64,000 bases of DNA from Dysosmobacter segnis. GTDB lineage: Bacteria; Bacillota; Clostridia; Oscillospirales; Oscillospiraceae. A program made the translations under genes and the position numbers. A model generated the notes under the pieces. The model ran no database searches and had not been told where the DNA came from. It was given only the letters and a program-made list of their open reading frames with translations. This document shows positions 63,801-64,000 of the stretch, one piece after another. The stretch lies in the NCBI RefSeq assembly GCF_014297285.1, contig NZ_JACOQI010000014.1, forward strand, positions 1-64,000, written 5' to 3'. Within the stretch, counting starts at the first letter, position 1; the number at the start of each line of letters is the position of its first letter.

Positions 63801-64000
63801 TAAGCTCGAGGTTGAAACCGAAAAGGTTGCTGACGCTACCATGACTATCTCTGTCCAGTATGTTCTGGATGACAATGCGGGCACTGTGGTCAAGAGCGAA
63901 AAGCCCGCCAAGATGACTGCGGACAAGGGCGAAGATTACGTCACCGTTCACGGTACCGCTCCCGATGGCTACACTCTGGTCAGCGCTGCTGAGCAGTATG
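60868..64000 (+). CDS. S-layer protein with three N-terminal SLH domains, truncated by window
   Basis: At least 1044 residues. A signal peptide (MKKFLSLVLALVMTMSLVTV, Ala-x-Ala cleavage) is followed by three SLH domains (about 25-85, 90-145, 148-205) with motifs such as DGYAEGDFRPSTTLTRGA and SGYADGSFKPANSLTG, which anchor the protein to pyruvylated wall polymer. The rest is a long Lys/Asp-rich, Cys-poor extracellular part with repeated beta domains. Codon use is markedly different from the neighbours (strong preference for GCT, AAG, GAC), as in very highly expressed genes. Strong AAAGGAGG lies 5 bases before the ATG. Probably the main surface-layer subunit. Confidence 0.92.
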   Translation, partial: MKKFLSLVLALVMTMSLVTVSAGAKDFTDSTKIQYAEAVDVMSAVKVIDGYAEGDFRPSTTLTRGAAAKIICNLILGPTTASALVADAAPYKDVPTNHTFAGYIAYCQKTGIISGYADGSFKPANSLTGYAFMKMLLGALGYKAEQEGYTGANWSIQVAKRALNIGLADDLVGDFNGVKAVTREEACLYAFNTLKATMVEYDKNSTVTVGNITIKEQSDAKDMANTGKTDGNIDKDGKMQFAEKYFEDLKKFGATDDFSRPATQWKIKAEEVGKYTDTPDLTYTKAVKASDIYKDLALGSTIDKKDVTVYINGEEAEDAAVVLKKSNDAKIGKDYLEKNGKKYSTAKNGVLTEVFYDKDDDSVIITQVVTYVGQINKSVAATSKKDAYVVIDTLSSTQNVMAVPSDLTGKTVSKSLEFETDDKFEDDDYVLYTYSQTADEVKSVAAAEKVEGYVSKTTNSTKDEDENKGITIADTAYKMSAATTGEPLGEVSVKNDYTAYLDQYGYVIYVEEIEEIGNYALLINVADKGTFVGKKAELVFTDGTSKVVTTEKDYSKADNLKYDVNKDGKFTEADNTAWSTTAGVADGQKEPVIVTYKVDNDGVYTLKAVDTAKSSYKVASTALNLKNDKASISVDKCTVNDVKDTTYVTANSATQFVVADAGSNEDFTAYTGIKNAPTIAAGKTDGYKTDVFFYCKNGKMVTVMFVLPQSKVTIEDDNNKMIFFAKESGSDLEHDKDSNYFEYNAIVNGEIKTVKVDENATGLTASGANGLFKSFTTDKYGVVSGVKEYNAYGAGLKANPKTQPGDAKEYLAGVGIDKVSKEYTVILNTTGGKLEDGTSASTYTNETISCDDAMKVYYVDKDGNITESSYKSIAKDDNDNVYAIVQDYLVKTLIIQEVESEDDVYGVKVVSTGNATVKVDGSKYAAGKTAEYDKNDEDVVITVTADKDYTIKTVKIDGEEVELDKNGQYTISKIKGLYKLEVETEKVADATMTISVQYVLDDNAGTVVKSEKPAKMTADKGEDYVTVHGTAPDGYTLVSAAEQY

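Overview
The window looks like a GC-rich Gram-positive Firmicute of the Clostridia, most likely an Oscillospiraceae gut bacterium (Oscillibacter/Dysosmobacter-like). This is inferred from S-layer (SLH) surface proteins, a T-box leader, an FMN riboswitch in front of ribD-ribE-ribBA-ribH, a split three-gene glutamate synthase, and a type IV pilus locus without a secretin. No taxon can be fixed from the sequence alone.

Layout. 1-2.6 kb: a truncated secreted surface protein. 2.8-8.4 kb: small metabolic genes (Lar-like zinc protein, a deformylase, an EFR1 flavodoxin/ferredoxin, a MerR regulator) and a T-box-controlled transporter plus dehydrogenase. 8.5-14.2 kb: a minus-strand operon of split glutamate synthase followed by purC-purF. 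14.5-17.0 kb: an AT-richer accessory patch with a GNAT, an IS66 remnant and three unknown genes. 17.0-21.2 kb: the riboflavin operon with its FMN riboswitch. 22.4-36.6 kb: a dense signalling block with three hybrid histidine kinases, two solute-binding lipoproteins without any ABC permease, a REC-HD-GYP-GGDEF protein and an Hpt protein; one operon is preceded by a c-di-GMP-I riboswitch. 36.6-52.9 kb: a complete type IV pilus assembly operon (pilB, pilC, pilin, pilD, pilM, pilN, pilO, minor pilins) including a pilin-like protein of about 2,170 residues, with one more pilin on the opposite strand. 53.2-60.5 kb: a plasmid-type replication and partition region: a Rep_3-like initiator, two oppositely oriented iteron clusters around an AT-rich stretch, a ParA-ParB-RHH operon, a 22-bp repeat array at an exact 44-bp period, and a DnaD-like gene. 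60.9 kb to the end: a large SLH-domain S-layer protein, truncated by the window edge.

How it may work together (inference). The signalling block makes, breaks down and senses c-di-GMP, and lies next to the pilus operon, a process often controlled by c-di-GMP in Clostridia. The solute-binding lipoproteins probably act as ligand receptors for the kinases rather than for transport. The iteron/Rep/Par region lies among housekeeping genes (purF, purC, rib), so the replicon is more likely a chromid, megaplasmid or integrated plasmid than a small plasmid. A single extra iteron about 50 kb away in front of the MerR gene supports a physical or regulatory link between the origin and the rest of the replicon.
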